A stretch of 15,582 nucleotides of DNA from Flavobacteriales bacterium UBA1993 (lineage in GTDB: Bacteria > Bacteroidota > Bacteroidia > Flavobacteriales_G > Salibacteraceae). A model generated the notes under the pieces. That model saw nothing but the letters and a program-made list of their open reading frames with translations, searched no databases and was not told the origin of the DNA. Every line of letters starts with the position of its first letter. Position 1 is the stretch's first letter. Made by a program: the position numbers and the translations under genes. Shown here one piece after another: positions 8,092 to 15,181 of this stretch. The stretch lies in contig DDCZ01000075.1 in the NCBI GenBank assembly GCA_002336485.1, positions 1 to 15,582 of the forward strand, in the 5' to 3' direction.

Positions 8092-9105
8092 ATGAAGCCC
8101 ATTACCATCCTCGGAATAGAGTCCTCTTGCGACGACACATCGGCCGCCATATTGGAAAATCGCGCCGTATTGAGTAATGTTATTGCCAATCAAGAAGTAC
8201 ACGAAAAATATGGTGGCGTAGTACCTGAACTGGCTTCACGCGCACACCAATCAAACATACTTCCTGTTGTGCATCAAGCCCTGGAAATCGCACAGAAATC
8301 GCTTTCGGATGTCGATGCTATATGCTACACTATTGGCCCTGGGTTATCCGGTTCACTTATGGTTGGAAGCAGCTTTGCGAAAGGATTATCCATTGGTTCG
8401 GGCATTCCGCTAATCGAAGCGCATCATATGAAAGCGCACGTACTTGCCCACCTAATCGTAGATGATGCACAGCGCAATCCTGGCTTCCCGTTTTTATGCT
8501 TGACGGTGAGTGGTGGTCACACACAAATTGTGCAGGTTGATTCTCCAGAGGAAATGCACGTAATTGGCAAAACTCGAGATGACGCGGCAGGTGAAGCATT
8601 TGACAAAGCCGCCAAAATATTAGGTCTACCCTATCCAGGTGGTCCGTTGGTAGATAAGTATGCAAAGGAAGGCGATGGAAATAAGTTCGTCTTTGCAAAA
8701 CCCGACATCCCCGATCTTGATTTTAGCTTCAGCGGGGTAAAGACGAGTATACTTTACTTTATTAGAGACGAGGTAAAATCCGATCCAGATTTCATTTCAA
8801 AGAACAGAAATGACTTGTGTGCTTCGATTCAGGCCACCATCGTTGACATTCTTATCGTTAAACTGCGGCGCGCAATTAAACTAACAGGAATCAAGTCTGT
8901 CGCTATCGCTGGGGGCGTATCTGCAAACTCCGGACTCCGTGCGGCTATGCTGGAGTTACAACACGAAGGTTGTGAAGTCTTTTTACCCAAGTTCGCTTAT
9001 TGCACCGATAATGCGGCTATGATTGCAATCTATGGACATTATCAATTTTTGGATAAAAAGTTTGGAGCGCTAAATGCCGCACCAAAGGCACGATATGCAT
9101 TCTAG
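8092..9105 (+). CDS. tsaD: tRNA N6-threonylcarbamoyladenosine transferase TsaD
   Basis: Catalytic subunit of the bacterial t6A machinery. It transfers the threonylcarbamoyl group from threonylcarbamoyl-AMP to A37 of ANN-decoding tRNAs in the cytoplasm, working with TsaB, TsaE and TsaC. The protein is 337 residues, the usual length for the family. It begins ILGIESSCDDTSAAI, the ASKHA nucleotide-binding opening. The metal-binding HxxxH is seen as HMKAH at 112-116, with the third ligand likely D306 in CTDNAAM. SGGHTQIV (140-147), GEAFDKAAK, YPGGP, DFSFSGVKTS and AGGVSANSGLR follow in family order. The ATG at 8092 gives the canonical MKPITILGIESS start; an in-frame upstream ATG at 8050 would add 14 non-conserved residues that overlap tamB. 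Confidence 0.98.
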   Translation: MKPITILGIESSCDDTSAAILENRAVLSNVIANQEVHEKYGGVVPELASRAHQSNILPVVHQALEIAQKSLSDVDAICYTIGPGLSGSLMVGSSFAKGLSIGSGIPLIEAHHMKAHVLAHLIVDDAQRNPGFPFLCLTVSGGHTQIVQVDSPEEMHVIGKTRDDAAGEAFDKAAKILGLPYPGGPLVDKYAKEGDGNKFVFAKPDIPDLDFSFSGVKTSILYFIRDEVKSDPDFISKNRNDLCASIQATIVDILIVKLRRAIKLTGIKSVAIAGGVSANSGLRAAMLELQHEGCEVFLPKFAYCTDNAAMIAIYGHYQFLDKKFGALNAAPKARYAF

Positions 9106-9799
9106 CAAATGGATATACCTTGTATTAGCTCTTACCGGCTTTACTCAGATTTCTTGGGCTCAAACCATTGAGCAGGAACCCATCGAGATTGACAAGGTTA
9201 GCAAGTCTATATACCTAAAAACAAACCCCTTAAGTGTTTTACAAGGGCCTGTACCCTATTTCACCGGAGAGCTCCGACTAGGGTTTGAATTCATTGGATC
9301 AGATCGTTTTACATATCAAGCCAGTGCCAGTTATGTATTTCTCTCACCGCTCTTAAACGTGCTTGCTAACAATACACCAGCAGCATTTGGGGGCGCCATT
9401 CAGATGCCTGGGTATCGATTTCAAGGCCAAGTGAGGTATTATTACCTAAAGTTCTATAACAAGAAAAAACTGTCCAAGGTTTTTCTTCCTACAGGACTAT
9501 ATACCGCGATACACTCGTCCTATTCGAACGCTTATTTCAGAGATAAGAACGCCCCGATTGAGCGTATCGAATTCACCCAGTTGAGTTTTGATCTTTTGGG
9601 CGGCATGCAGGTTATGTACAACGACGTTTTTGGTATCGACTTCTTTGCGGGCATGGGATACAAAAACAATGTGATTACCTATTACGACTATCGCGGACGC
9701 AAAGAAATCTGGGATGCCGATATGGTTAATTTAGGTTCGTATTACTCCAGTCCAATAAAACTGACCATTGGTATGAATCTTACATTCGGATTATTGTAA
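9095..9799 (+). CDS. Outer-membrane beta-barrel-like protein of unknown function
   Basis: A 234-residue exported protein. The first ~23 residues form a signal peptide (MHSSKWIYLVLALTGFTQISWAQ with hydrophobic core; cleavage near SWA-Q). The mature part alternates aromatic and polar residues in beta-strand style (KTNPLSVLQGPVPYFTGELR, GYKNNVITYYDYRG) and ends KLTIGMNLTFGLL, suggesting a small outer-membrane barrel of the DUF3575-like sort. The exact family is not recognised. The start at 9095 overlaps tsaD by 11 bp. An ATG at 9074 would put seven polar residues before the signal peptide and is less likely. The overlap suggests cotranscription and possible translational coupling with tsaD, although no functional link to t6A synthesis is apparent. 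Confidence 0.75.
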   Translation: MHSSKWIYLVLALTGFTQISWAQTIEQEPIEIDKVSKSIYLKTNPLSVLQGPVPYFTGELRLGFEFIGSDRFTYQASASYVFLSPLLNVLANNTPAAFGGAIQMPGYRFQGQVRYYYLKFYNKKKLSKVFLPTGLYTAIHSSYSNAYFRDKNAPIERIEFTQLSFDLLGGMQVMYNDVFGIDFFAGMGYKNNVITYYDYRGRKEIWDADMVNLGSYYSSPIKLTIGMNLTFGLL

Positions 9800-9825
9800 C
9801 TTTCGGTACACTTCAATAGCGCCAT

Positions 9826-10167
9826 ATGGAACACCTCGACCTCAGCTACCTGCACGAAAATGTCACCACCGAACCAACATTCATTCGAGAAGTACTTCAA
9901 ATATTCTTAGAAGGACTTGAAACTGATGGAGAACAGTTAAATGCGGCAATACAGGAATCAAATCACGACAAGATAAAACTGGCCGCGCATAAGCTTAAAT
10001 CAAGTTTCAGAAGCTTAGGAATGACAGAACCTTGGCATTTGCTGCAGAAGATTGAAGATGTTGGCCATGAAAACGGTCCGATTGAAAACATTTACGTCTA
10101 CAAACGAGATTTTGATGAGTGCAAACCTGCTGTTATAGCCGAGGTAAAGGCCTACCTAAATAGTTAA
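9826..10167 (+). CDS. Stand-alone Hpt (histidine phosphotransfer) domain protein
   Basis: A 113-residue protein made of one Hpt four-helix bundle. The signature AAHKLKSSFRSLG places the phospho-accepting His at residue 55. The N-terminal part (EPTFIREVLQIFLEGLE) is typical of the first Hpt helices. Such proteins relay phosphate between a hybrid histidine kinase receiver and a response regulator in the cytoplasm. No kinase or regulator is in the window, so its partners are unknown. It lies 26 bp after the OMP gene on the same strand and may be the last gene of a tsaD-led transcript. Its stop codon overlaps that of the convergent peroxidase gene. Confidence 0.9.
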   Translation: MEHLDLSYLHENVTTEPTFIREVLQIFLEGLETDGEQLNAAIQESNHDKIKLAAHKLKSSFRSLGMTEPWHLLQKIEDVGHENGPIENIYVYKRDFDECKPAVIAEVKAYLNS

Positions 10168-11150
10168 TAGCTAATCTCAGCATCGGTTAACGATTCAAGA
10201 AATGAGATCAGATCCGCCCGCTCTGATTCGTTTAATTCAAACTGTTTTAACTTGACACTCTTGTTAGGGTGCGGAGCTCCACCAGACTCGTAATGATGAA
10301 TTACTTCTGCCATCGTTTCAAAACGACCATCGTGCATATAGGGCGCGGTCAGGGCCACATTTCTTAGACTCGGCACTTTAAACTTTCCTTGATCTTCCTT
10401 GCTTAAAGTCAGTCGATACTTTCCCTTGTCTTCGTATATCGAATCTAAGCCGTTGTTCTCAATTTCAAAATTTGTGAGCAACACTCCTGAATGGCATCCC
10501 ACACATCCCAATCGATCCGAAAAAAACAAGTCCATCCCATTCTCAGCACTGGAAGTAAGGGCTTTTTCGTCACCCTTCAAAAACGAATCATATGGAGATG
10601 TACCTCCAACAATTGTTCGTTCATAGGCCGCGATTGAACGAGTCAATGTAAATGGTGTGGCAGAGTCTTGCCAAACGAGACGAAATGCTTCTCGGTATGC
10701 AGGCAAATCATTTAATCTTTTGCAGGCCTCTATGACCGTAAAATCCATTTCAAGCTCATTTTCGATCGGCGCTATGACCTGCAGTTCCAAATTCTTCACA
10801 CCGCCCTCTGCCATAAAATGCGGCATATATCCAACGTTGACAATGGACGGGGAGTTTCGCTGCGCTCTCCTCCCCTTCGCCCCAATGCTAAAGGGGACCG
10901 AATCTGCGAATGCGATGGATGGCTCGTGACAAGAGGCGCAACTTGTGGAATAATCAGAGCTCAATGCTGGGTCATAAAACAGACGCTCGCCCAATTCAAT
11001 TTTGGCTACAGAAGGAAGATTGTTTTTGGGATGTTTCATTGAGTCCCAAAAGCTCCATTCTCGATCTTTTGACTCTTGCGACGTATCCATCTTTTTAGAA
11101 TCGCACGAAACCATCATGCAACCCAAAAGAAAAATGAGCAACCGCATCAT
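10164..11150 (-). CDS. Di-haem cytochrome c peroxidase / MauG-type lipoprotein, MbnH-like
   Basis: A 328-residue periplasmic di-haem c-type cytochrome. Two haem-binding motifs are present, CASCH (71-75) and CVGCH (216-220). The family block RRAQRNSPSIVN follows the first haem, and MHDGRF (272-277) supplies the Met that ligates one haem in bacterial cytochrome c peroxidases. The N-terminus (MMRLLIFLLGCMMVSC) is a lipoprotein signal with the acylated Cys probably at 16. The family either reduces H2O2 or, in MauG/MbnH members, performs oxidative modification of a protein partner. Its ATG overlaps the TGA of the MbnP-like gene in an ATGA junction, which strongly suggests the MbnH role: oxidising a Trp of MbnP to kynurenine. 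That role is inferred from context. The second Met (11147) is an alternative start. Confidence 0.9.
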   Translation of the reverse strand: MMRLLIFLLGCMMVSCDSKKMDTSQESKDREWSFWDSMKHPKNNLPSVAKIELGERLFYDPALSSDYSTSCASCHEPSIAFADSVPFSIGAKGRRAQRNSPSIVNVGYMPHFMAEGGVKNLELQVIAPIENELEMDFTVIEACKRLNDLPAYREAFRLVWQDSATPFTLTRSIAAYERTIVGGTSPYDSFLKGDEKALTSSAENGMDLFFSDRLGCVGCHSGVLLTNFEIENNGLDSIYEDKGKYRLTLSKEDQGKFKVPSLRNVALTAPYMHDGRFETMAEVIHHYESGGAPHPNKSVKLKQFELNESERADLISFLESLTDAEISY

Positions 11151-11923
11151 TTGCGATCAGAAACTGAAATGGCGTTGATGAAATTGTCGGTGAATTGCCG
11201 GGTCATTTCAACCGACTCCTCATCTTGATTTTCGTGAAAATATGGGATCAGGCTTAAGTCAATCGGTGTGTCAGATCCCTTGGAGAACAGAGCATCCCAG
11301 TCGATCCTTACTTGAAGTGAGTCCTTTTCAAAAGCGGCAATACTAAAGGTCATAGGATATGTTTGTCGAGGACGATACTGCAAATCTTCCCCAGTATGAA
11401 AGCCTATAATGCCATCAATAGATTGGTCATCGTTTGTGTCAATATTCGCTTCTGCTAAGATAAAGACGAACATTGATCCCCAATCCCAATACATGCCGCT
11501 TAGCGTGCTTAATGGATCTGTGTTCGAAACGGTGGTTGGATCCGTAGCATTTAGGTCAGCGGGCAAACCAACCGAGAATCGAATTTGCTCATAGTCATTT
11601 TCGGGAATGATGAACTCAAATTCCGAATCGTAGTTTGTATTAAACCGGTCGAGCTCTACCAATTCTACCTCCGTCAAGATTTCCTCTGTGCCATCTGCAG
11701 CAATGAGCGCAACATCAGATATGTAAAACTTAAAAGTGCGAAGGGTGAGGTTGTTGCCTTCTGCATCGATGAAAGAATCTCCAACCTCAATTTTGGTGTT
11801 CGAGTTGTAAAGACCAAAGTCCAAGACCATTTTAGGGTCTTGCTCCACCAACTCAAATGGTGGAACACCTTCGCCGCAACCGGCAATCAATAAGCTAAGC
11901 AATATGGCCGCAAGCCTATTCAA
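11147..11923 (-). CDS. MbnP-family lipoprotein A
   Basis: A 258-residue lipoprotein: MNRLAAILLSLLIAGC ends in a clean lipobox (IAGC, Cys 16). Family features are FKFYISDVALI (65-73), IRFSVGLPADLN (114-125), the aromatic block MYWDWGSMFVF (144-154), and FHTG (175-178), with another His at 230. MbnP relatives (MopE and CorA in methanotrophs) bind copper through His plus a kynurenine made from Trp; Trp146 and Trp148 are the obvious candidates here, but which residue would be modified cannot be read from sequence. The start is a TTG at 11921-11923, as no ATG precedes the signal peptide. It overlaps the upstream gene by 8 bp, so translation is likely coupled. It is followed by the peroxidase gene with an ATGA overlap. 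Confidence 0.82.
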   Translation of the reverse strand: MNRLAAILLSLLIAGCGEGVPPFELVEQDPKMVLDFGLYNSNTKIEVGDSFIDAEGNNLTLRTFKFYISDVALIAADGTEEILTEVELVELDRFNTNYDSEFEFIIPENDYEQIRFSVGLPADLNATDPTTVSNTDPLSTLSGMYWDWGSMFVFILAEANIDTNDDQSIDGIIGFHTGEDLQYRPRQTYPMTFSIAAFEKDSLQVRIDWDALFSKGSDTPIDLSLIPYFHENQDEESVEMTRQFTDNFINAISVSDRK

Positions 11924-12725
11924 GTCGTACCGCGTTTAATGCATTATTCATTATCAAAACAGTGACCGGATGGTTGCCATCGTGAATTATCAAATCATCT
12001 GTAGTAAAATCAATTCCAGATAGAAGCGTTTTCACATCGATGGACAGATTCATTTGAATCGAGTTTCCATCAGCGGAGATATCTGTGCTGTCGTCAACAA
12101 TGGACTTTAGATTCGCTGGGAGCCCGCAATGAAATGCGAATGGAGTCATTCCTGAACTATCAGATGCAGCGGAAGTATCAACCATACCTTCAATCGAAAT
12201 AAAACGATAGCCAGCAGCCCACCCCCAATACATACTAGGTACTTGAAGCGAAAGAGGACTCTCTGCTGCCACCTTTGAAGTATCAGAGGGATCATCGGAG
12301 TAAAGCGCCGTGTCCACACCGATATCAAAGCTGAAACCCTCAATCGAACTCTTGTTCAGATAAACACCATCTACAGACAGTTGTCCGTCTTTGATTAAAG
12401 CGACATCATTTAAGTTCCACCGTTGATAATCTTCTTCACCTGCTTCCTTAAACGATATATTGGATAGGTAGGCTCCGAAGTAGGAAATTTGGATCCTTCG
12501 ACCATCATCCATCTTTTGCATTTCATTGTTTACGAGATCAACCTCACCAAACTTTGGTTGAACATCCAGTGAAATTTGTTTTGGTTCATATACACAGGTC
12601 TCGGTTCCTTCGCCATCTGGATCGTAATTGAAGGCTAAAGGATCATTGCATCCGTCATTTTTACATGAATTAACAGTTACAGCTGCAACGATTAAGAGAG
12701 GTAGGAGTCTTTTATATGAGATCAT
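11916..12725 (-). CDS. MbnP-family lipoprotein B with Cys-rich DPxAxNY insert
   Basis: A 269-residue lipoprotein, first gene of the operon. Its signal (MISYKRLLPLLIVAAVTVNSC) gives Cys21 as lipidation site. Right after it comes CNDPLAFNYDP...TCVY (26-46), a short Cys-bounded, Asp-rich module common in Bacteroidota surface proteins. The MbnP core follows: SYFGAYLSNISF (81-92), FSFDIGVDTALY, the aromatic block MYWGWAAGYRFI (165-176) and FHCG (198-201). Its aromatic block matches the wider family better than that of lipoprotein A. A Cys directly after the conserved His (Cys200) is unusual and could alter a metal site. The ATG at 12725 is preferred; an in-frame TTG at 12773 would add 16 charged residues before the signal peptide. 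The two MbnP-like proteins are clearly diverged, not a recent duplication. Confidence 0.8.
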   Translation of the reverse strand: MISYKRLLPLLIVAAVTVNSCKNDGCNDPLAFNYDPDGEGTETCVYEPKQISLDVQPKFGEVDLVNNEMQKMDDGRRIQISYFGAYLSNISFKEAGEEDYQRWNLNDVALIKDGQLSVDGVYLNKSSIEGFSFDIGVDTALYSDDPSDTSKVAAESPLSLQVPSMYWGWAAGYRFISIEGMVDTSAASDSSGMTPFAFHCGLPANLKSIVDDSTDISADGNSIQMNLSIDVKTLLSGIDFTTDDLIIHDGNHPVTVLIMNNALNAVRLE

Positions 12726-12780
12726 AATTGAATATAACTTTATGACGAGTTTTTTCTGTCTTTGGTCAACCAAATTAATA

Positions 12781-12788
12781 CAAATTTA
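12781..12788 (-). promoter_or_regulatory. Candidate -7 element for the MbnP/MbnH-like operon (TAAATTTG)
   Basis: An exact TAnnTTTG match on the minus strand lies 55 bases upstream of the ATG of lipoprotein B, which would leave a leader of about 48 bases. No TTG is seen at the usual -33 spacing, so the start site could depend on an activator. Confidence 0.45.
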
Positions 12789-12814
12789 GTGCTGTTAAAA
12801 CCATGTTAAAAGGA

Positions 12815-12829
12815 CTTTTGTCACAAAAG
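12815..12829. promoter_or_regulatory. Inverted repeat CTTTTGT-C-ACAAAAG in divergent intergenic region
   Basis: Perfect 7-bp arms around one central base lie in the 145-bp gap between the MbnP-like operon and the thioredoxin gene, about 27 bp upstream of the candidate -7 box of the former and 42 bp before the ATG of the latter. Position and symmetry suit a dimeric regulator site. The arms are T/A-rich, so chance is not excluded. The regulator is unknown. Confidence 0.4.
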
Positions 12830-12833
12830 GATT

Positions 12834-12862
12834 TTGAATTGCTTTGGGCATTGATAATTTCC
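12834..12862 (+). promoter_or_regulatory. Weak candidate promoter for the thioredoxin-family gene
   Basis: TTG at 12834-12836 is separated by 18 bp from TAATTTCC at 12855-12862, an imperfect match (6 of 8) to the TAnnTTTG pattern. It would place initiation practically at the ATG (12871). It is offered only because nothing better is visible in the gap. Confidence 0.25.
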
Positions 12863-12870
12863 CACATACT

Positions 12871-14370
12871 ATGAAGCAATTTCAACTACTTGTCGCAGGC
12901 CTTTTGATATCGATTACATCGATCGCTCAAGAGCCAATTCTGAATTACGATTTTACTTTCAAAATCAACAACCTAAGCGACACAAACGATAGTATGGCTT
13001 TCATGGCCAACTATTATGGGAGCAAGCAATACTATTTTGACACGGCGATTGTTGAGCCAGGAGGCGTCCTCCATTTCAAAGGCGATTCAATTCAGGGAGG
13101 AATCTATTCGATCATTTTAAGCGACAAACGCTCCTATTTTGAATTTGTGGTGAATGAGCCCAAAATAAATATGGAGACAAAGGCGATAGATTTCGTACCG
13201 AACATGAAGGTGAAAGAGTCTGAGGAGAATCGACTTTTCTATGAGTATTTAGCCTTTATCGAAACTCAATCGAAGCAAGTTGAGACCTTAAAAAAGCAAC
13301 GTGAAGATGCGGACGATAAGAAGAAAGAAGAACTTGAATCGAAACTGGAGAGCATTGACAAGAATGTGATTTCGTATAAACTCAATTTCATCGAAACCAA
13401 TCCGGACCTGTTTATTTCAAAGGTGTTTAAGGCATCTGCAGAGCCCGTTGTTTCTGATTTTCTTGAAATTAAGGATGAGAAAGAGCGGCAAAAAGCACGC
13501 TACATTGCGTTTAAAAACCAATACTTAGCGGACGTTGACTTTGCTGACGAACGCCTACTACGGACACCAGTTTTACACAACAAGATGAACTATTTCTTCA
13601 CGAAGTTGGTTCCTCAAATTGCCGATAGCATTATCAAGGAAGCCGACGAACTGGTGAAGCGTACCAAGAACAATAAGGAAACGTATAAGTACGTGGTCCA
13701 TCACATTACAAGTAAATACGAGGACTCAAAAATTATGGGCATGGAATCGGTTCTTGTACATATGGGTCAGAACTACTACTGTCCAGATAAAGCGTGGTGG
13801 TTGAGTAAAAAGAAACGAGAAGAATTTTGCGAGCGGGTAGACAAAATGGCCCCACTCCTCATTGGCAAAACTGCTCCTGATTTAATCTTGATGGATACGA
13901 ACAATCAATGGCAGCAACTCCACAAAATTGAAGCGACATACACTGTTTTGTATTTCTGGGATTCAGGTTGTGGCCATTGTAAAAAGGTGACACCTAAGCT
14001 CAAGGAGTTCTATTCAGAATACAAAGGAAAGGGCATAGAGGTTTTTGCAATTGGCACTGAGTTCGAAAACAAGGACTGGAAGAAGTATATAAAGAAGAAT
14101 GAGCTACCCTGGATCAACGTAAGCGATAATCCAGAGATCAATGAAAACGCCCAGGAACTAATGAGGCAGGGCACTACCACTTTGGAGAGCTTAAACTTTA
14201 GAGACACCTACGACATCTTCAGCACTCCTAAGGTTTACCTTTTAGATGAGAACAAGACCATCATCGCCACCAAGCTTATGCCTGAACAAATGGGCGATTA
14301 TTTAGATCATTTGATTCAAAGTGAAAACGAATCTAAGGACGAGAAATCATCAAAGAAAAAAGCCAAATAG
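12871..14370 (+). CDS. Periplasmic TlpA/ResA-like thiol-disulfide oxidoreductase with DUF4369-type N-terminus
   Basis: A 499-residue exported protein. Residues 1-20 (MKQFQLLVAGLLISITSIAQ) form a signal peptide. A DUF4369-like beta domain follows at about 25-95 (FTFKINNLSDTNDS, GGVLHFKGD, GGIYSIIL). Next is a highly charged probable coiled coil at about 120-165, then a helical DUF5106-like region. The C-terminal thioredoxin fold has the redox motif CGHC at 367-370 in FWDSGCGHCKK, and the cis-Pro loop STPKVYLLD at about 451-459. It ends with a Lys-rich tail. The ATG at 12871 places the signal peptide at the N-terminus; the upstream TTG at 12844 does not. The likely role is reduction of periplasmic disulfides; in ResA-type proteins this includes apocytochrome c, which would fit the divergent di-haem cytochrome gene, but that link is inference. 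Its 3' end overlaps the convergent methyltransferase by 21 bp. Confidence 0.88.
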   Translation: MKQFQLLVAGLLISITSIAQEPILNYDFTFKINNLSDTNDSMAFMANYYGSKQYYFDTAIVEPGGVLHFKGDSIQGGIYSIILSDKRSYFEFVVNEPKINMETKAIDFVPNMKVKESEENRLFYEYLAFIETQSKQVETLKKQREDADDKKKEELESKLESIDKNVISYKLNFIETNPDLFISKVFKASAEPVVSDFLEIKDEKERQKARYIAFKNQYLADVDFADERLLRTPVLHNKMNYFFTKLVPQIADSIIKEADELVKRTKNNKETYKYVVHHITSKYEDSKIMGMESVLVHMGQNYYCPDKAWWLSKKKREEFCERVDKMAPLLIGKTAPDLILMDTNNQWQQLHKIEATYTVLYFWDSGCGHCKKVTPKLKEFYSEYKGKGIEVFAIGTEFENKDWKKYIKKNELPWINVSDNPEINENAQELMRQGTTTLESLNFRDTYDIFSTPKVYLLDENKTIIATKLMPEQMGDYLDHLIQSENESKDEKSSKKKAK

Positions 14371-15126
14371 GGATTTCGGAAAGCGAATCTTAAAATGTTC
14401 CTTTTCCTGATTTTTTCGAAAGTATACAAGCCCCATAAAAAAGAGATCTATGGTAACGGTGGCATCCGGGTCTTGTTTAACAGAGGCCCAAGCTTTCTCC
14501 ATTCCCTTGCTCCAATAAATGTCGTGTAATACAATTGGCCCTTGGCCCTTAAGGCATTCTTTCGCTCTCTGATAGTATCTCAATGTGGGTTCGTAACTAT
14601 GGTCTCCATCGATGAAGACAAAATCAAATTTCATTTCATTGGTTTGGAAGAAAGAGTCAAAGGTGGCATGAATCAGATTTACATTCTTTATTCCAAGTGT
14701 GTCGAATCCGTCTTTAGCCATTTGGACCAAACCTTCATTGCCCTCAACGGAAACAACGTCAGCATTTTCATTCATAGAGGCTATCGTAGCAGATGCCTTG
14801 CCTAAATTTCCACCAAGTTCTAGGATGCGTTGGCTGGAATGATGATTTACAAGCCGCCCCAGCAAGTTTGATTCAAAATGTTGGGTTACCGATTTTTTCG
14901 CCAGGGCGCCAACCTCAATACGCACAGATTTTCCAGCACCGTGATCAAAACCTTCGATTACATCTTTGCGTTCCTTCATGCCGCTGTAGTACGACTTTAC
15001 ACTCTCCCGAACGCTCATTTTGCTATAAACGCAATCGCGCAGCAGGGCGTAAACAAATGGCGAATGGGTGCCATGCAGCGTATTCGAACTGAATAAGTGC
15101 ATTAAAAAGGAAATGGCTTTACGCAT
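14350..15126 (-). CDS. Class I SAM-dependent methyltransferase (Methyltransf_24-like)
   Basis: A 258-residue cytoplasmic Rossmann-fold methyltransferase. Counting from this start, motif I is ILELGGNLGKAS at about 101-112, an atypical GGNLG in place of GxGxG. The acidic residue ending beta-2 is in VSVEGNEG. DFVFIDGDHSY (about 168-178) and IVLHDIYWSKGMEKAW follow, as in O-methyltransferase-like family 24 members. The N-terminal LHGTHSPFVYALLRD is characteristic of a Bacteroidota subfamily. The substrate is unknown. The chosen start (MRKAISFLMHLF) fits that subfamily; another in-frame ATG at 15147 would add MDCCFAW and cannot be excluded. The gene runs convergently into the thioredoxin gene with the last 21 bp shared, and no terminator is visible at that junction. 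Confidence 0.88.
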   Translation of the reverse strand: MRKAISFLMHLFSSNTLHGTHSPFVYALLRDCVYSKMSVRESVKSYYSGMKERKDVIEGFDHGAGKSVRIEVGALAKKSVTQHFESNLLGRLVNHHSSQRILELGGNLGKASATIASMNENADVVSVEGNEGLVQMAKDGFDTLGIKNVNLIHATFDSFFQTNEMKFDFVFIDGDHSYEPTLRYYQRAKECLKGQGPIVLHDIYWSKGMEKAWASVKQDPDATVTIDLFFMGLVYFRKNQEKEHFKIRFPKSLFGFFL

Positions 15127-15181
15127 CCATGCAAAGCAACAATCCATTTCGGAACATCCAACAACCTATGTAGCCCTTTTT

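Noticed and set aside
10399..11098. Plus-strand open frames opposite the di-haem peroxidase
   Set aside because: They are shadows of the peroxidase, whose two CxxCH motifs and MHDGRF leave no doubt about the coding strand.
10171..12780. Methanobactin biosynthesis locus
   Set aside because: MbnP- and MbnH-like genes are present but there is no precursor peptide, MbnB or MbnC in the window; these two families also occur widely without methanobactin genes.
14542..15096. Plus-strand open frames opposite the methyltransferase
   Set aside because: The minus strand encodes a complete methyltransferase with motif I and FIDGDHSY; the antisense frames have no motif.
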